Source: Sipunculus nudus (taxonomy: Eukaryota > Annelida > Sipuncula > Golfingiida > Sipunculidae). From it: 64,000 nt of DNA. The notes under the pieces were generated by a model. The model was not told the DNA's origin. It did not search any database and saw only the letters and a list, made by a program, of their open reading frames with translations. The stretch spans positions 44,983,058 to 45,047,057 of the forward strand of contig CM049310.1 of assembly GCA_026874595.1 (NCBI GenBank). The letters are read 5' to 3'. The translations under genes and the position numbers were made by a program. Below are positions 1-14,095 of this stretch, piece after piece. How positions within the stretch are numbered: the stretch's first letter is position 1; every line of letters starts with the position of its first letter.

Positions 1-87
1 AAATAAAATCTGTGACATGCTTTCTTGTGTCTTAACTCGGCCTTGAAAACCCCTGGGGAGAGCAGCTGTTCAGTTAATTTAAATTAA

Positions 88-315
88 AACAGCGAGTTTT
101 GTCGCCCGCCAAGTTCAGACGCCTGTCAAACGCAGCCATGCTGCTGGCCTTTTGAGCCGACATTGGGTCTAAAAAGTAGCTCTGGAGGTCCCGTCCTGAC
201 AGGTCGTCTCTACATTAAAGCTTCGACCTTGAACGAAATGGACTCTGACAATGAACATCTGCAAGTTCTTAAACGCAGACTGTCACAAGAAAGCCAGAAG
301 TTCCAGCCAGAATGA
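88..315 (+). other. Coding-like stretch, possible terminal exon of an upstream gene
   Basis: This stretch is richer in GC than its surroundings and stays open in one frame from after a TAA at 85 to a TGA at 313-315. The last 25 codons, from the ATG at 238, read as a plausible charged C-terminus (MDSDNEHLQVLKRRLSQ and onward). A possible splice acceptor lies at about 90 (AAAACAG). A second frame in the first third also looks coding-like and ends at a TGA near 153. I do not recognise the peptide. It could be the last exon of a gene entering from the left, or chance openness in a less AT-rich patch. Confidence 0.2.
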
Positions 316-426
316 ACATCCCCAAGTCCCAAACAAAAGGGACACTGGAACACCATGGTCTGCAGAACTTAAGGGGCGCAAAATTATTATTATTATTGTT
401 TTTATTATTATTAATATTATATATAA

Positions 427-459
427 AAATATTAATATATATATATTATATATATATAT
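427..459. repeat. (TA)n-rich tract
   Basis: An imperfect TA/TTA tract that follows a stretch of ATT triplets. It makes the short reading frames here appear open. Confidence 0.8.
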
Positions 460-1122
460 GCACGAACAACATAAGGAAAATATCCCTGAATTGAAGAATT
501 ATTAATTGGAAAAAAAAATTAAAAAATACAAAAACATTTAATCTTAGACGGCCTTTTTCTGTATCTCAAAACCATTTTAGGAAATTTGAACAAAAACTAA
601 TTTGTTGAGGTGATAAGTGTTAAAAAATGGAGACTGTCGCATGTAATTTAAAATAATATTAAATGTTAAAAAATGTTAAATGTTAAATGCACACTTATTG
701 CTTGATGATTACATGTTTTGTAAAGCTAAAGTTTTACTTTAAATTTTGCAATATTCAAATCATCAAAAAAAAAGATAAAGAAATTGTAAATTTTTATGAA
801 GCAGAGTACAATATTCGTAAGTATTTTAAACCTCATTAAAGCAATATACTTGAACGAAACTCACACCTTACATGAATTGACATGGGTATGGCTTTTCAGA
901 AAGACAGCGCTGGCTGACTTGTTTTAACTGTGGGACATATTTCTGGGACTTCAAGGGAGGCACAGCGGAACCCCAAGATCGCCGCGTTGTGGTGACACAT
1001 CCCGATGACTGGTTTAGCGATAAATACTATATATAGGGCGATACGATACCATAGCGTACGTACTGTAAATCTTATATATTAAGTGTTCGTGTTAAGCGTT
1101 TTCCAGAACAGAGTCATCGATG

Positions 1123-1124
<2 letters not shown>
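460..1124. other. AT-rich intergenic sequence
   Basis: Low-complexity AT-rich DNA with A and T runs and a small direct repeat (AAATGTTAAA repeated near 660-690). No gene or RNA was recognised. Confidence 0.6.

Positions 1125-1175
<51 letters not shown>
1125..1175. repeat. (TA)n microsatellite
   Basis: About 51 bp of nearly pure TA. Confidence 0.95.
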
Positions 1176-1178
<3 letters not shown>

Positions 1179-1660
1179 TGTCTAGTATGTCCCCCGCCTG
1201 CTGAGGGAAAAGCTAGAAAACAAGTTGTGAATACATGGATGATATTTGAGATAGGCCAATGTCACACAGCAAGATTACCTCTGTGGCCTTGAAAACTGCA
1301 TGATGGTAATAAATATTCCGACGGAACCTAGCCCTTGATAAAGTGCATCAATGCTGCAAGTTTGGTGACTGTAACTCGAATTCTCTTTGAGGTATTACGT
1401 TAACATTATTTTAGCATTATCCCCGTTGTGACCTTGAAAAAAGGCGTCAAGATCATTCATGTTCGAACTTGAACTAGCCTTCAAATTCTTATCGAGTTAT
1501 TGCGTTAACAAATGTGTGACGGATGGACGGACGGACGGAAAGACGGGCGGACGCTCACCATTTAATAAACATGGCTGCCACAGGCCAGGTGATCCCTTCC
1601 CTTGTGAGAGTAATAAAAGAAAAAATTTACCTGTCATATCCGTGAACAATATTATTTATA
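1176..1660 (-). repeat. Diverged dispersed repeat with (ACGG)n core
   Basis: The stretch contains ACGG tetranucleotides at about 1518-1551. This is the reverse complement of the (CCGT)n tracts that follow the terminal hairpins of the elements at 45.6, 51.5 and 61.5 kb. Phrases such as CCTTGAAAA recur upstream at 1283 and 1431. It is probably a decayed relative on the opposite strand, but no terminal hairpin was found. Confidence 0.4.
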
Positions 1661-4600
1661 TATAGGAGATTTCGCTAAACAAAATCTATAAGGAGGATAT
1701 ATACATTTGCTGCATGCTATAGAAAATGGTCCTGCAATCCTTTTCATACTTACAACCCCATCATCAGACAATTGTTTTCCCACTTGGGCCCAGATAAACA
1801 CCAAATTAAAATTAACCATATATTTGTAGTATGTGCATTTATTTTTTTTCTATTCATGTATTGATAGAACGGGTGCATTTTTGATACAGCTAGAATCGAA
1901 ACTGACATTTTAGTGCAGCATGAACATTTTTTGTACGTCACACATGTAGATGATATGTCAAATTAAGGCAAAAACGTACACATCGTCTTCTTTTGTCAAT
2001 TAATAATTAAGTATCGTTTTCATAAAAAAAATATTTCATTTGGCAGTGAACCATACCGTTCATCACTGAATAGCATAACCACTTTCCCGGGGAAACCGTT
2101 TGGTAGCCACGTTTAATTATTTAAAATGCTATGGTTACGCCAATGACATCCGTTCCATCATAATGACTGTACATATGAAATTTGGAGCTTTCCTAATGTA
2201 TATGACAATAACATGTGAAATGACATATCATCAGTCCATTGTTTTTCATGCTTTTGTGAGTATTTTTTTAATATATTTTCTCGAAGAACTTTAATTTCAT
2301 TTAAGTAAATTGTATGAATTATATGAATTGTGAATTTACCTTTCACTTATAGAAAACAGAGACACAAAAGGATAGAAGAACTTGCAGCAGTCATCCGCGA
2401 GTTTAACTGGTTATATATTTATTAAATGTATTTTGTCCATCTACCGTGTCATATTCAGCGCTCTTGTGCATGTGATCTATGAACAGGATCAGAGCACTTG
2501 TCGACCTATCGTAATCGAGAAATCCTGTTTATACGGTTCCACTCATAGTTTTCCCGGAAGGTTAATAGTAACATGATGGTAGTGCATACGGACATTGTTT
2601 GTGGAAGGCTTGGCTCTGAAGTCAAGTCTCTTACCTCCCTTCTCCTCGCACAAATTTTGAAAGCTCTTCTATATGTTACAGCTGCAGCTGACATTTAAAG
2701 TAGACTTGACACCGAGGAAACCACCGCGATATATTAACATTTTGCTTGAAATGAGAATTCTGTCTTTTAAATACCACACTGAAGTGCACCCGAAAACGGA
2801 TATGGCCTCATGTTAAATACGAAATCGCTCTAGTAAAAAAAAAACAGTGAAAGTTGAGCTGCAGTACCCTGCCCCTGCTCAACCTCGTCTCTGAGACCTT
2901 TTTCATGAACATTAATGAGCAAGTGACTTTTCTCATGAATTTTAATAGGACCTGGATAAAGAATGAGAATGGTAAATGACCCATCACTTGGATATAAAAA
3001 AATCGTTTCGGCAATAGATCAGGATGTACGGCATGGTGCATAAACACGTGACCGGAAATGGGCTTCCTATTGGTCACAAAATCATCAAAATTCACTAAAA
3101 GGTAAAATTCAGGCTCAGCTTTGACCTGATAAATCTTCATGTATATTATTGTATTAATTTGCATATTGTTTTAAGATTTTGTCAGTATCGATCAATGGTT
3201 TAGAGGGAAAAGAATACTATGAAGAGATTTTAATGTACGTTTTGAATATTTATATAAGTACATTATACATCGGAGATCGAAACTACTACATACAGGTATA
3301 AGATTTTTTAAATCAGATAAATAATATTCAAGTATATTTTGAATGTTTCAATTACATAATCTTTATTACCGTTTCCAGAAACGACAGCGACGTTCTATTT
3401 AGAACGAGGAAACATGTTAACAATTTGGTTTTAAAATCTGGGGAAAATAGCTAATCCAAATTTTTTAACTTCGGAGAAACACATAACAAATGTTATATCT
3501 TTGGTTTTGCTAAATTATATATCAGGCGTACTAACTTACACTTGTATCAGTGGCGGGTCAAAGGGAACATGTAAAGGAGTAGTTTGCTAGTCTGGTGGTG
3601 ATGAAGTCTCTAAAAATGCTCGTTTTGGGCTGCATTTATAGTTACCTTCCGGCGCAGTATATGCCGTTCTCAGTATCAAACTGTCCTTTACTGCGATTCT
3701 GTGAAAGCTTTCTTGTGGGTAAAATTATATTAAATGATCTGAGTATTGGCCTGAAGAACAACGTTTTTGCTAACAAAACCTGTTGAGTCATTTTTTAATT
3801 TAAACCTTTAATTCAATTTTTTTATTCTCTTGTCCACTGAAACGCCGAAATGAATGCTTATAATTTTGGTGTTTGACGGATTTTAGGGGCAATTTTTTTT
3901 CCCCCGAAAACATGCAGAGGTACCAATCACAGTCAGTTAATTATGACATCTTAGAATATGCATCCCAAATTTTTGTTGGGAGTTTGCCACAGTTAATATG
4001 ATCTTGGAATAACGATTGGAGCTTTTGGCGGGAAAGTGTCCGGGGCGTGGTATTTGTCTAGGGCAATAAAATAATAATAGAGAAGTGCATAATTGGTCTT
4101 AATATCTAGATGGGCTTTGTCAAGGAAGAATTGTCGATTTGCCCCCAAGAAAAACACTGGAGATTGATTTGATAGGCATTTGAACATTGGTGTATTTTTT
4201 TTTATTTTCCATTCAGGCGTTCTGACCTAAAAATTTGTGGGTTGGGTTACCTTCAAGAGGATTCAGCCAGAAGACTTTGCCAGTCGAATCTTGTCTTGAT
4301 TACATTAATTCCGTCCATAATGATAACCGGGTGATTGACAGAAATTCGGTTCTTAGTGGATTATTTTCCAGGGCAGTAGTCAACGGCGGATTTAACAAAC
4401 CTCTTTTGTGCCTTTTTTATTCCTGAATGAATCTTCCGGGCCAGGGTATAGTAATAACCGGGTGATTTTATACCAAGGTGATTATTTTAAGTTATTTTGG
4501 CTGGGAGAAAGATAACCGCGGATTTTTACTGATATTGTCTTCAATGGGCTATTTCAATATAGGAATAATTTTCTTCACATTTTTTTAGGAGTTAGACAGT

Positions 4601-5019
4601 ATAATAAAAATGCATCTTTTATAATGTTTGATGATAGTAATAACGTACAGGTTCCGCCATAGATCCGGTGCAGCATCTTAGTACCTCAAAGATTAGCATA
4701 ACGCTTTCTTTATAGAAAATAGCGTCTCAGTAAATGATATCCCGAACCATGACACATAGATAAGGAATTGAGATATTAGGATAAGTAACCTTTATTGTAT
4801 TCTCAAAGAAATTATAACATATTGCTATTCAAGAGCAGTAAGACACCAGAAGCATAAGTTATATTTCTTTGCGACACAGTCATAGAAAATGATCGGAACA
4901 TGATAAGTAACCTCCATTAGGCGACTTTGTTATCAGATGTGGTGGATCTGTTACATATTAATAGGATAATCTATCTTGATAATCTGATAGCGTTCTCATG
5001 TTACTGTTTTTTCCAAATG
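1661..5019. other. Intergenic, no gene recognised
   Basis: The longest open frame is 2808-3164 on the minus strand (118 codons, ATG start), with no recognisable domain. ATAACCGGGTGATT occurs twice (near 4322 and 4451). The rest is AT-rich single-copy-looking DNA. Confidence 0.5.
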
Positions 5020-5175
5020 CATTAGTGACAAAAAGATTCGATATTATACGATGTAGACTTATATAGACTGTTATAAATTGGGTAGCAAATGCAAATGCCT
5101 TAAACTGTCAGCTTAAACTGTAATAAAATAAACATAATCATATCCCATCCTGTTAATGATCTCAGGTAAAAAAAA
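5020..5175 (+). repeat. Degenerate direct duplication, copy 1
   Basis: Matches 6522-6650 in the same orientation. Shared phrases are TTAGTGACAAAAA, TAGACTTA, the AAACTNTCAG region, AATCATATCCCAT and TCAGGTAA. The copies are diverged, with indels. Confidence 0.6.
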
Positions 5176-5381
5176 ATCATATTAGATCACCCTCTTCCTC
5201 TATAGTTAAACACATATTATATACACTCCACAGAGTTCTTTAAGAGTTATCTATTATACAGATTTTTTACAGCTACAGCTTTTTTATATGAAAATTTATT
5301 AAATAATCCTCCAATACTTCACCAGAACTATCTTATAGATTTCTTTTTAAATCGTCTCTACTTCCGCATGATAAATTCTTG

Positions 5382-5395
5382 AATATATATATATA

Positions 5396-5459
<64 letters not shown>
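5382..5459. repeat. (TA)n microsatellite
   Basis: About 78 bp of nearly pure TA with one TTTATA interruption. Confidence 0.95.
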
Positions 5460-5461
<2 letters not shown>

Positions 5462-6521
5462 CACCATGCAGAACATGTAATTAGAAAAGCTCCTTCATTA
5501 ATATTCCAATTACTTAAGATGTTCGTGGGCCACTTAAGATATAAACTGCCTTTGATCAATAAACATGCCTGATACTTCATATATTAACTTCACTTATAAA
5601 TATTATCATGCATTTATGAAGTCGGTTTAGCAAAAAGTCCCCTTACTTTATAAATAAACACACCGGGGACTTTCAACTTCCAAGTAACATCGCCATTGCT
5701 GACATATTCCTCAAGTCAGTTTGTAAGGTAGACAGCCATCAAGATTTATGACCGGTCATCCTTTACATTACTGTCATGTTCAGATAATATACAGGTCTCA
5801 AGATTTATGGTCTCACTGACATGCTTAATCCAGTCAGACTGGGTTGTTACGGGAGCTTATGTCATCTACAGAATCACCAACTTATTCTTCCTGCCGTCAA
5901 GGTCAATAGATTAGTCACGTGGTCATTTATCATCCAATGGCAGTATGTTCGACATGTCTCCTGTTGCCATGGGGACCTCATCATTCACGTCTTTCGGGCT
6001 TGGCTGTGACAGTATGCCGGGATCATTTGGACTTTTTTGCTGTATAAGTCCAAGTAACATCTGCTAGTGGGGAACTAAATCAATGTAGTTATACAGTCCA
6101 CATTATAATGTTACAATAGTGTGGTGATTACAAAAAACAGCTACGACAAGTTTCAAGGACACTTCATACAGGAAATCAATATACTATCTTTAAATATAAA
6201 TTTATTTATTCGTCTAATTGTAAATATTCTGATATCTGCAATAGTAAGTGAGTTTTAAACCATTTTTTTTAATAATGCATGCATCGCTGCTTAATTTAAA
6301 ATAGTTCCTCTGTCTGCTTTCAGGTTTACTCAAGACACTTTTAATCTGGTATAATGAATGGATTTATAATAATAAATATATATGTTACTGCTCTGTGCGG
6401 ATTGCCTTTCTTTGTACCTTGTCACCTCTTCACAGTGCGTGGTTCGGTATATACATAGATCAACAATGCTATAGAAGCGTTATTTTATAGCATTTAAATC
6501 ATATTACAATTGTTGCAAACA
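5460..6521. other. Intergenic, no gene recognised
   Basis: Moderately AT-rich, with the short open frame 5821-6009 only. Nothing in it is recognisable. Confidence 0.5.
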
Positions 6522-6650
6522 TGTTAGTGACAAAAACATTTAATGTTAAGGATAGTAGACTTAAATCAGTTGTGTAGGAAATGCCATAAACTATCAGAAT
6601 TTTTCTAAAATCATATCCCATATGTTATTTATGTCAGGTAAGAAAGTTTA
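6522..6650 (+). repeat. Degenerate direct duplication, copy 2
   Basis: The second copy of the segment at 5020-5175, about 1.5 kb downstream. Confidence 0.6.
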
Positions 6651-6773
6651 CCATATACTTAATCATGTTAAATAATTATTATCTACAGTATGTTTGAAAA
6701 TACCATTTCAAATGCAAATCATATGAATGCAAGTACAATGCAATATCAAATTATGGGTGATATATAGGATGTT

Positions 6774-6774
<1 letters not shown>

Positions 6775-6813
<39 letters not shown>

Positions 6814-6821
6814 GAGAGATT
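6775..6821. repeat. (GA)n microsatellite
   Basis: A purine-only GA tract of about 46 bp with one ATAG interruption. Confidence 0.95.
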
Positions 6822-7214
6822 AGTTGAACTTCCGCCAGTCGGCCGGCAAAGTAACCCAGCAGCCGGACAATCAGTATATCAATGTAGACAATTACCAGCT
6901 GAAACAGTAATGAAAATAAAATTATACGGATACGTGGTTATACTTCATACTGCTTTATCTAATACTCTATCGTGGTCTATCTGAAATACATTAAAATACT
7001 TCTTTCAGTCGTATACAACTAATTTTTTTATATCATGAAAATGAAATTGAAGATACATTAGTTTAAATATGTTTATCATTTACTAATGCAAGAAATGACC
7101 TTTATTTCTTATATTGTTTTCTGATACCTTACATAGCCTTTAAACGTGCGAATTATTAACATGTTGAGAAGTTTCGTAGTTATTTTTGTTATACAAAAAT
7201 GTGGCCTATTTTCA

Positions 7215-7275
7215 TAAACCTCCAAAGGATTACCTTTAGTGTCTAAAGGTCAGATACGTGATTAGGCCCCTTAAA
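7215..7275 (+). mobile_element. Terminal fragment of the TTAA-flanked TIR element family
   Basis: Resembles the right end of the complete element at 35335-35798: ATTACCTTTAGTGTCTAAAGG, then TCAGATACGTGATTAGGCCCC, then TTAA. I could not find the matching left end upstream, so this looks like a remnant. Confidence 0.5.
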
Positions 7276-7444
7276 AGAGTTATAATCTGATTGTCAAATA
7301 TCTCACGGTCATCCGAATGAATGAATTATCTGGATTATCTGATCAGTGGATCATTTAACTGGTTGTTCCCTATACGCTTTTTGTGGCTGTTCGGGAGCGC
7401 CATAAAGCATGCATGTGAATAAATCTACAGTCATAGTAATTCAA

Positions 7445-7445
<1 letters not shown>

Positions 7446-7506
<61 letters not shown>
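7446..7506. repeat. (TA)n microsatellite
   Basis: About 61 bp of pure TA. Confidence 0.95.
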
Positions 7507-7508
<2 letters not shown>

Positions 7509-8019
7509 TAACATCACTGGAAGGCCTATATTTTCTTTTTTACGGAATTAAGCTGTGTTCATCTGAGATACCTGAGATGAGTTCATATCTTTAAAAATTG
7601 TAGCAAGGTCAAGGAAATCGTTATGTTATTTGTATATTTTACCCACAATGCTGCATGGTCACCATAAGGTGGAGAAAAAAGACCACGCCCACTTTGTCTT
7701 AAATTATTAATCGCAGGTCGTCTTCGACATGCCGCTGTGTAAATATTACAAGACCAAAAAACGCTGATCTCCCTCTGAGAATATGCTATCAATTAAAAAA
7801 AACGCCATGTGGTGAAACTCCCACAAATATATTTTTTATACTAATCACGGGTGGTCATTATATTTGCACCAAGCAGGGTAAAGTATGGCGTTTCCATCTG
7901 TTAATATTAATTATAGGACCTCTGAACTGGAATGCACTGTTATATTTATGTGCCAGTTGAATGTTTTTTATCGATGTTCTGATTGGGCCGTGTAAGATCC
8001 GATATAATTAGGAAACGAA
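7507..8019. other. Intergenic, no gene recognised
   Basis: No open frame of interest and no recognisable repeat. Confidence 0.5.
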
Positions 8020-8245
8020 TTGATGGGTGATTCAAAATCATGAATAGTATAAAGAGTTTGACAAAGAACTGATGGGGAATATTCTGTACCAGTTATATTC
8101 AAAATCATGAATAATTTAAAGAATTACACAAAGAATATATGGGGAATACTATATAGCAATTATTCAAACTCATGAATATGTATAAAGATTTATACAAAGA
8201 ATTAATATGGAATATTATATACCAATTGCTCAAAATCATGCATAT
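8020..8245 (+). repeat. Minisatellite, about 66-bp period, about 3.3 units
   Basis: TTCAAAATCATGAAT or a close variant recurs at 8031, 8098, 8163 and 8229 (spacing 67, 65, 66). Each unit carries TATAAAGA, ACAAAGAA and GGAATAT phrases in the same order. Confidence 0.85.
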
Positions 8246-8400
8246 GTGGTGCTTAAGACGCTGTTGATGGTCTACATAAGCTGCGGTGTATATACCTCTC
8301 ACTATACCAACATGTCCACTTGAGGTCTTCTTAAGGGTAAACATCCACTAACCTTTGCGGTCTAGTCCGCGTGATAAGGAGACCGGAGGGACCTGAGTAG

Positions 8401-8476
8401 ATTACAGGTGCCAATATCCTCTCCATAATTATCCCCGGATTACAGGTGAAAATCTCCTCACCTTAATTATATCCGG
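8401..8476 (+). repeat. Tandem duplication of 38 bp
   Basis: ATTACAGGTG starts two adjacent copies at 8401 and 8439. Each runs on to CCTCNCC, then TAATTAT, then CCGG. Confidence 0.75.
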
Positions 8477-11400
8477 CCTCAGGTTTTGTGAACATTGTAT
8501 ATATTCGTTCCCACTACTTAAATACATTTATCCCTATACCTCTCATTGCACAAAGTTGTAAGTCGGGAGTAAATGTTATATGGACACAACGTATAGGGCA
8601 TGGACATATATTTTTAATATAGTTGTTGTAATTTAAAAATGAAGTAATAAACCCTTGTGTTTAGAGTGTGTGTGTATGAGTGTGTGTGACTGTATGGGTC
8701 TGTGTAGGTGAGTGTTAAGCAATTGAAATTGAAAGCGAGAATCTAATCTTCCTTAAACGTTACATTAAACGCTACGTTACATTTGTTTTTATTTCAAGCA
8801 TTTTATGATTTTTTAAAACTGCTCTGATTTCTGTCCTCTAGTCGACGGTAATTTTTCAGGACTCATTAAAGACCTGTGCATGTGTAATACATAAAGTGAA
8901 AAGCCTATAGAGTTGCATAAGATGCACGTGTGTTCATATAGGTCTTTACATAACGCTAACCACATCATCTAGCAATTTCTCTGAATATTTTATGGGCAGT
9001 GTTAAATACCTATATTAATCTGGTCTAATTCCCAAATTGCTAGCACACATGTCGTCATATGTAAATGGGAAAATAATAGTATACAGATGATACAGATGAT
9101 AGATGTTCTTTAGGATAAAAGACACTGACAGCTCGCTTCCTAAACAGATCTACACGACATTTACTTGTGAAAGGGAATCAATCGGGACCTTTCGATCAGC
9201 ATTACATAATTATATATGTTATATAATAAATATTTTAGATATAATATTTTAATCCAAATTAGACGCCATGCAGAGAGACCTGAATTAACAAACTTTTTTC
9301 ACAATTAAATGTTATTCGACTGTATGTTAAGAGCAAGCACATAACGTATTTGCATGATTATTAACCGTAAACCATATTTGTGTCTTTAATTCCATAATGT
9401 TTTACTTCCCAGGCAATTAAACTAGTCTCACGTATGCACGACTGGCTGTTTCTTTTGCATTTTTCTTTATCCCTTGCAAAATAAGTAATATGTTAAGGTT
9501 ACCGATGGATTTCCTTAATTTAACACAGAGAGAATGAAGTATGGATTAATTCATTTTAAGTGATCCCTACCCGGATGTGCTGCAGGTTAATTATATTTAT
9601 CCTTTTGATAAACCGGTGTTGGTGGAGGTATGCGCTCTGTAATTGCTGCTCATTTCTGATGGCACTCCGTGCATGATCTACCATTAGAAGGCGCACGTCA
9701 TTTTACCAAAATATTCACATACTAAATCAAATATCATATTTTATATAAATGAATATTTTGTCTTATTGAAAATGTCACCTGGCAAATGTCACCTGTTGTA
9801 AATTCTAGCGCAGGCCTTCGGTTCACATCGAACGATGACCGCGAAATATTTATCTATTTACAGAGGCCATGTCTTTAATTAAATACGAACATTTGTGCCA
9901 TCGGGGACTTTCCTAAGCATACACGACCAGACGCACAGCACGGTAGGGTCAATACACGTCATGCATAATTAACCAGCCGGGATGTAAAGAAGAAAGGAAA
10001 CCTGATCTGCTCGTCACAAATACGCACGTATTGTTATGACCACGGGTCATTCTGCCGCTGTCACTGATTATATCTCTGCCAGCTTTGTGTTCATTGCTCT
10101 ATTTTTAGATTCTCTACATTTTGTGAACTCAGATCACTAGTATTGGTTAAAGCAACATATAATTAAGTTATCACGTGCTGAAGACGTGGTGCTAATTAAC
10201 CATGCATTTATTTACCATATATAAGGGTTCTTTGGATATTTTAATTGCACTGTTCTTCCCCAGGTGTCTTATCGATCGATACCTAATTACTAAGTATTTA
10301 AGACCTGTGCATTTAAATGTATTGATCAGAATATAGGCCTCTCTGATTTTAATGCCTGTTGAATGAGACAATTTTATATACATGTACATGTATAAGGGAA
10401 TAAATTATTCATATATTAAATTCGAAATCTGAAAACTGATACATGAGGATAATGTTATGGAACCAGTTTTCATCCATAGTGCTATAAAGAAGGCTCAGAA
10501 GGCAGAATAATGATCAAATGTATTTTGAAAATTCCACATTTATATTTACAGATGTAATGCAGATTGGCCATTACCCTTCCTTTTGCATCTAGATTCAAGT
10601 ATGAAAATTTTGGTTTGCAAAAAAAAATGCAGTTCTAATTTTCTTTGTATTAATCCGGACAAAAGATATTTTATGTTATAAATTAGACCGTGCACGGTAG
10701 GTATCGTCGGCTGTTTATGTTATTTTTCCATTTCGAAAAGTATACACATATACCTTGACAACAGGTGGTATTCATACACTATCTGCCCTGTAAAGTTTAG
10801 GTATATATAAACCTGAGATCTTGTTGTGTACATATAACAAAATGAAATTCTAATGTATACAAAGCCAGCATTTGATATTTTTTATATACGCTTTGCATTA
10901 TAGGTTTTGATACAATTGTGTTAAATAGACTTTCCCTGGTAAAACAAAATATAATAATAATAATATGGTAATAATGAGATATACTGTAATCATTAAGCGT
11001 TTATATGATAACAACACAATCAAGTCTCGCGTCCTGTGGTCTACATGGCAAACTTGTATACACCAAACCAGGGGTGGACATTTGCATCCAGGAAGGTATT
11101 GTTCTTAATGTTAATCCACCTTTTTTTTGTATTCTTTTTTATATGTTTTTTTGGTTACCTGAAATAAAAATATCTTATATCTTATCTTGTCTTAATACAC
11201 AGTCATGACCCATCACTCATGACGGGCCTCTCAGTGGCATTTTTCGTTTCCTGTGTGAACTATAGGATATATTACTTGATACCTTCTCAGCATTTCTTGT
11301 TTATAAGATTATGAGGAAGAGAATTTCACGGTCTATTTTATCTGTTCTTTCCTCTTGGTGGAATTTATTTCATGCAAAGAACTTGCAAGTTTAATGTTAC

Positions 11401-12360
11401 AGATCTTTGTTGCTTCACGTGAATGTTTTGTTAACAAATGCTACACTGATCCTATAGTGGCTGTGCATTTTATGTTTAGTGTTAGGGTATAGTTGTGTTA
11501 ATTATATGTGTATAAATTGCTACTTAATTTAAGAACTCAGAGGAAGTAAAATCGGTTTAAATGACTTTTGCTATATGGTGCTCTTCTGATGCATTTAAAT
11601 TTTAAATTCTTTGTATGGTCATTACAAACACCTTAGGTAATAATGCACTTGCATTTATTTACCCGGAAAATGAGTTATTTCATCCCCAAAACCCTAAACA
11701 GTCTAACATGTAAAATTGCTGCGAACAACTCTTTGTGGTAAACCCAAAATGTTGGCCAAGATGTGGTTTAAATAAAACCAAAAGATGTTAGTTTTCTAAT
11801 TCTACAAAAAAAATGATTGGTTTGAAGAGTTCACTCAAGAAATATCAAATATCAAAAGTGTTTTTTTTTTTAAAAACTGAGCTACAGCTGATGAATGTAG
11901 TTAGTATACGGTGAAAATACCTTCAAAAGCTACATAACAAAGACTATAGTTAAAAAACCTGGTATACCGGGCTTTTTACCGGGGTTGGGGAGATATATTA
12001 CCTGAGATGCGGAACGTTGGATTATTTTTTATTCTAAAAAGTTAAAAGAAAATAAAGGTTTTCATTGAGATACTGTCCCAATAAGATAGATACAGATATT
12101 TTTGACATTTAATTTGTGGCGCTGTGCTCGTGGCAAAAAAAAAATCATACCCTGGTGTGTTTACCTTGAAGACGTGGTCAGTGATGATGTTTACCTTGCG
12201 AACCGGAATGAGACGCGGGAACATTTAGGTTGGACGTATAAAGAATAGGTTGATGTGAGGAACACATGAAAGATTAATCAAATGTATGTTGCAAGGAAAC
12301 TGTTCCTGAAGAAAGAAACAGAAATATGCATATCTCGTAAGTAGCAGAAGCGGACCCAAT
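8477..12360. other. Intergenic, no gene recognised
   Basis: AT-rich DNA with only short open frames (such as 10192-10389 minus and 11005-11208 plus), none with a recognisable domain. A short GT-rich patch lies near 8665-8710. Confidence 0.5.
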
Positions 12361-12600
12361 GGGACTACATGCAGAGGGTCCGAATCCCATTTTCAGCCGC
12401 CGCAACCTTTTTTTTTCATCGTATATATATCAGACCAATTTTAAGGCCTGAAACCCCCGCCCCTGTTCCTGAAAATTGGGACCTTGAATTAGGTTTTGTC
12501 ATTAATCCTCCTGGGTTGAACCCTTCATTTCATAAAGCGAGAAACGTGTGTGTTTTACTTGATGAACACGAAAGTGGATGAGAGCCTGGGTCCAATGAAA
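12361..12600 (-). mobile_element. Truncated copy of the CAGGGGCGGATCC-type TIR element
   Basis: The segment around 12503-12531 is the reverse complement of 19125-19150 (both contain the phrase CAACCCAGGAGGA.TAATGA). The stretch begins with AGAAGCGGACCC at about 12346 and shows other fragments of GGTCCNAAT type. It looks like a decayed, rearranged relative of the element at 19094. Confidence 0.5.
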
Positions 12601-14095
12601 GGCAAGTCGTGCTTAAATCACTCGCTGAAAGCAAGCGTTATTCATATGAACAATAGCCCCTAATCGTGTAGTTGTGTGACCATGATGCACGCATTCCGGT
12701 CATTGCCGAAGGCAGTTCGGCTGTGCTCGGTCTAACTTCCGTGAAAGTCAGGAAAAAGCTGGAAAAAAAACTCAAAATGATACGTACATTAAAAATTATT
12801 TATTCTCATGTCGCCTATGTCACTGCGGGGACAATAACCTTTAAAGTGAGGTGTGTCACAGTGTAATATATAAGCAACGTGGTTTAAGAGAACATTGCAA
12901 ACAAAAGTGGACAGAATTCCTTTTATAAATATTAGATGAACTTGAGATTACAGTATTAAGATATTTTTTTAATGCCGGTAGGTGGCGCTAGGAGTAACAG
13001 CGGTGTCGTGCTGCTGCGCTCTCATCTGCCATATTTATTCAGTAGAGGCAAAACCATGTGTTTATTTCTGAGGAATCGGCCTGTAATGAATGACTAGCTG
13101 TAATAAATGACAATTTTATTTTTAAAAAATATATAGGGTTAATCGAAATTCCCCTTTTGTACCCTGTATCTATAGGTCACCACTTCGGCAGGTTCTCAGT
13201 TATGAATGATATTAGTTCGAAGATTGTTTGTCCGAACACATGCATCTTGACATATGCATTTCCGATTTACCACATACGGTATGAAATTTTCTAAACGTTT
13301 GGATTTAAATGCGCCGTGTCACCCTTCAACCCAACTCTCTTAAAAAGAATCATTGTATAGTCAACATCATAACCACTGCAACGTCACTGGCTGAGGTTAA
13401 TATTTCAAGCACATCTATAATCGCCTTCTTAAGCTGATTGTTGTTTTGCAGATATTTCCCGAGTGTTTGTATTCCAATGAACGCCTAGCGCCAGCTTTTA
13501 TACAAAAGTCCCATGGCATTCCCCGTAGAAATAAAAAGCGGGCTTCCGTTTTGGCTTAATATGACTTACCAGTATAAAAACTTTTTTTATTTAATTCAAA
13601 GTTTTTTCTATTACTTGTGTCATTTCCGGTCAACCCTGCTATATACATGTGTATAAATATAAAGTTGAGATGAGAAATCAAGAACAAGGTTCACTAGCTT
13701 AGGTGTGTTTATAGTGTGTCACCAGAGGATTCTTGCGACCCGCCTCACGTTCCATACTGCGATACAATATGAAACCAGTTTTGAACGTAACCGGATGAAA
13801 GTCGATATTTTTTTACCCACAATCATGGCGCTATTGTGATGCATTAGCAAAACGCATTACGTTTGATTTTCATATTTTTGTTCACAATGTTTTCTTTTAT
13901 GATTTCTCATTGCGGATGCGGCATTGCATTAAAGCCCTGTATTATAAACCATAAAGCTTGTCATGACATGCGTGAGGAACATCCATCTTTTGGTTTTGCG
14001 TGAACACTGCGAATACTGGATTTATGAACACCGGTGTTATGACTTTCGAGACATGACGCATGCAAAGGTGTACATTTACTGTCTGTCACGCCTAT

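Noticed and set aside
2808-3164. 118-codon minus-strand frame as a gene
   Set aside because: AT-rich, no recognisable domain, signal or splice context. Length is within what chance and decayed repeats give.
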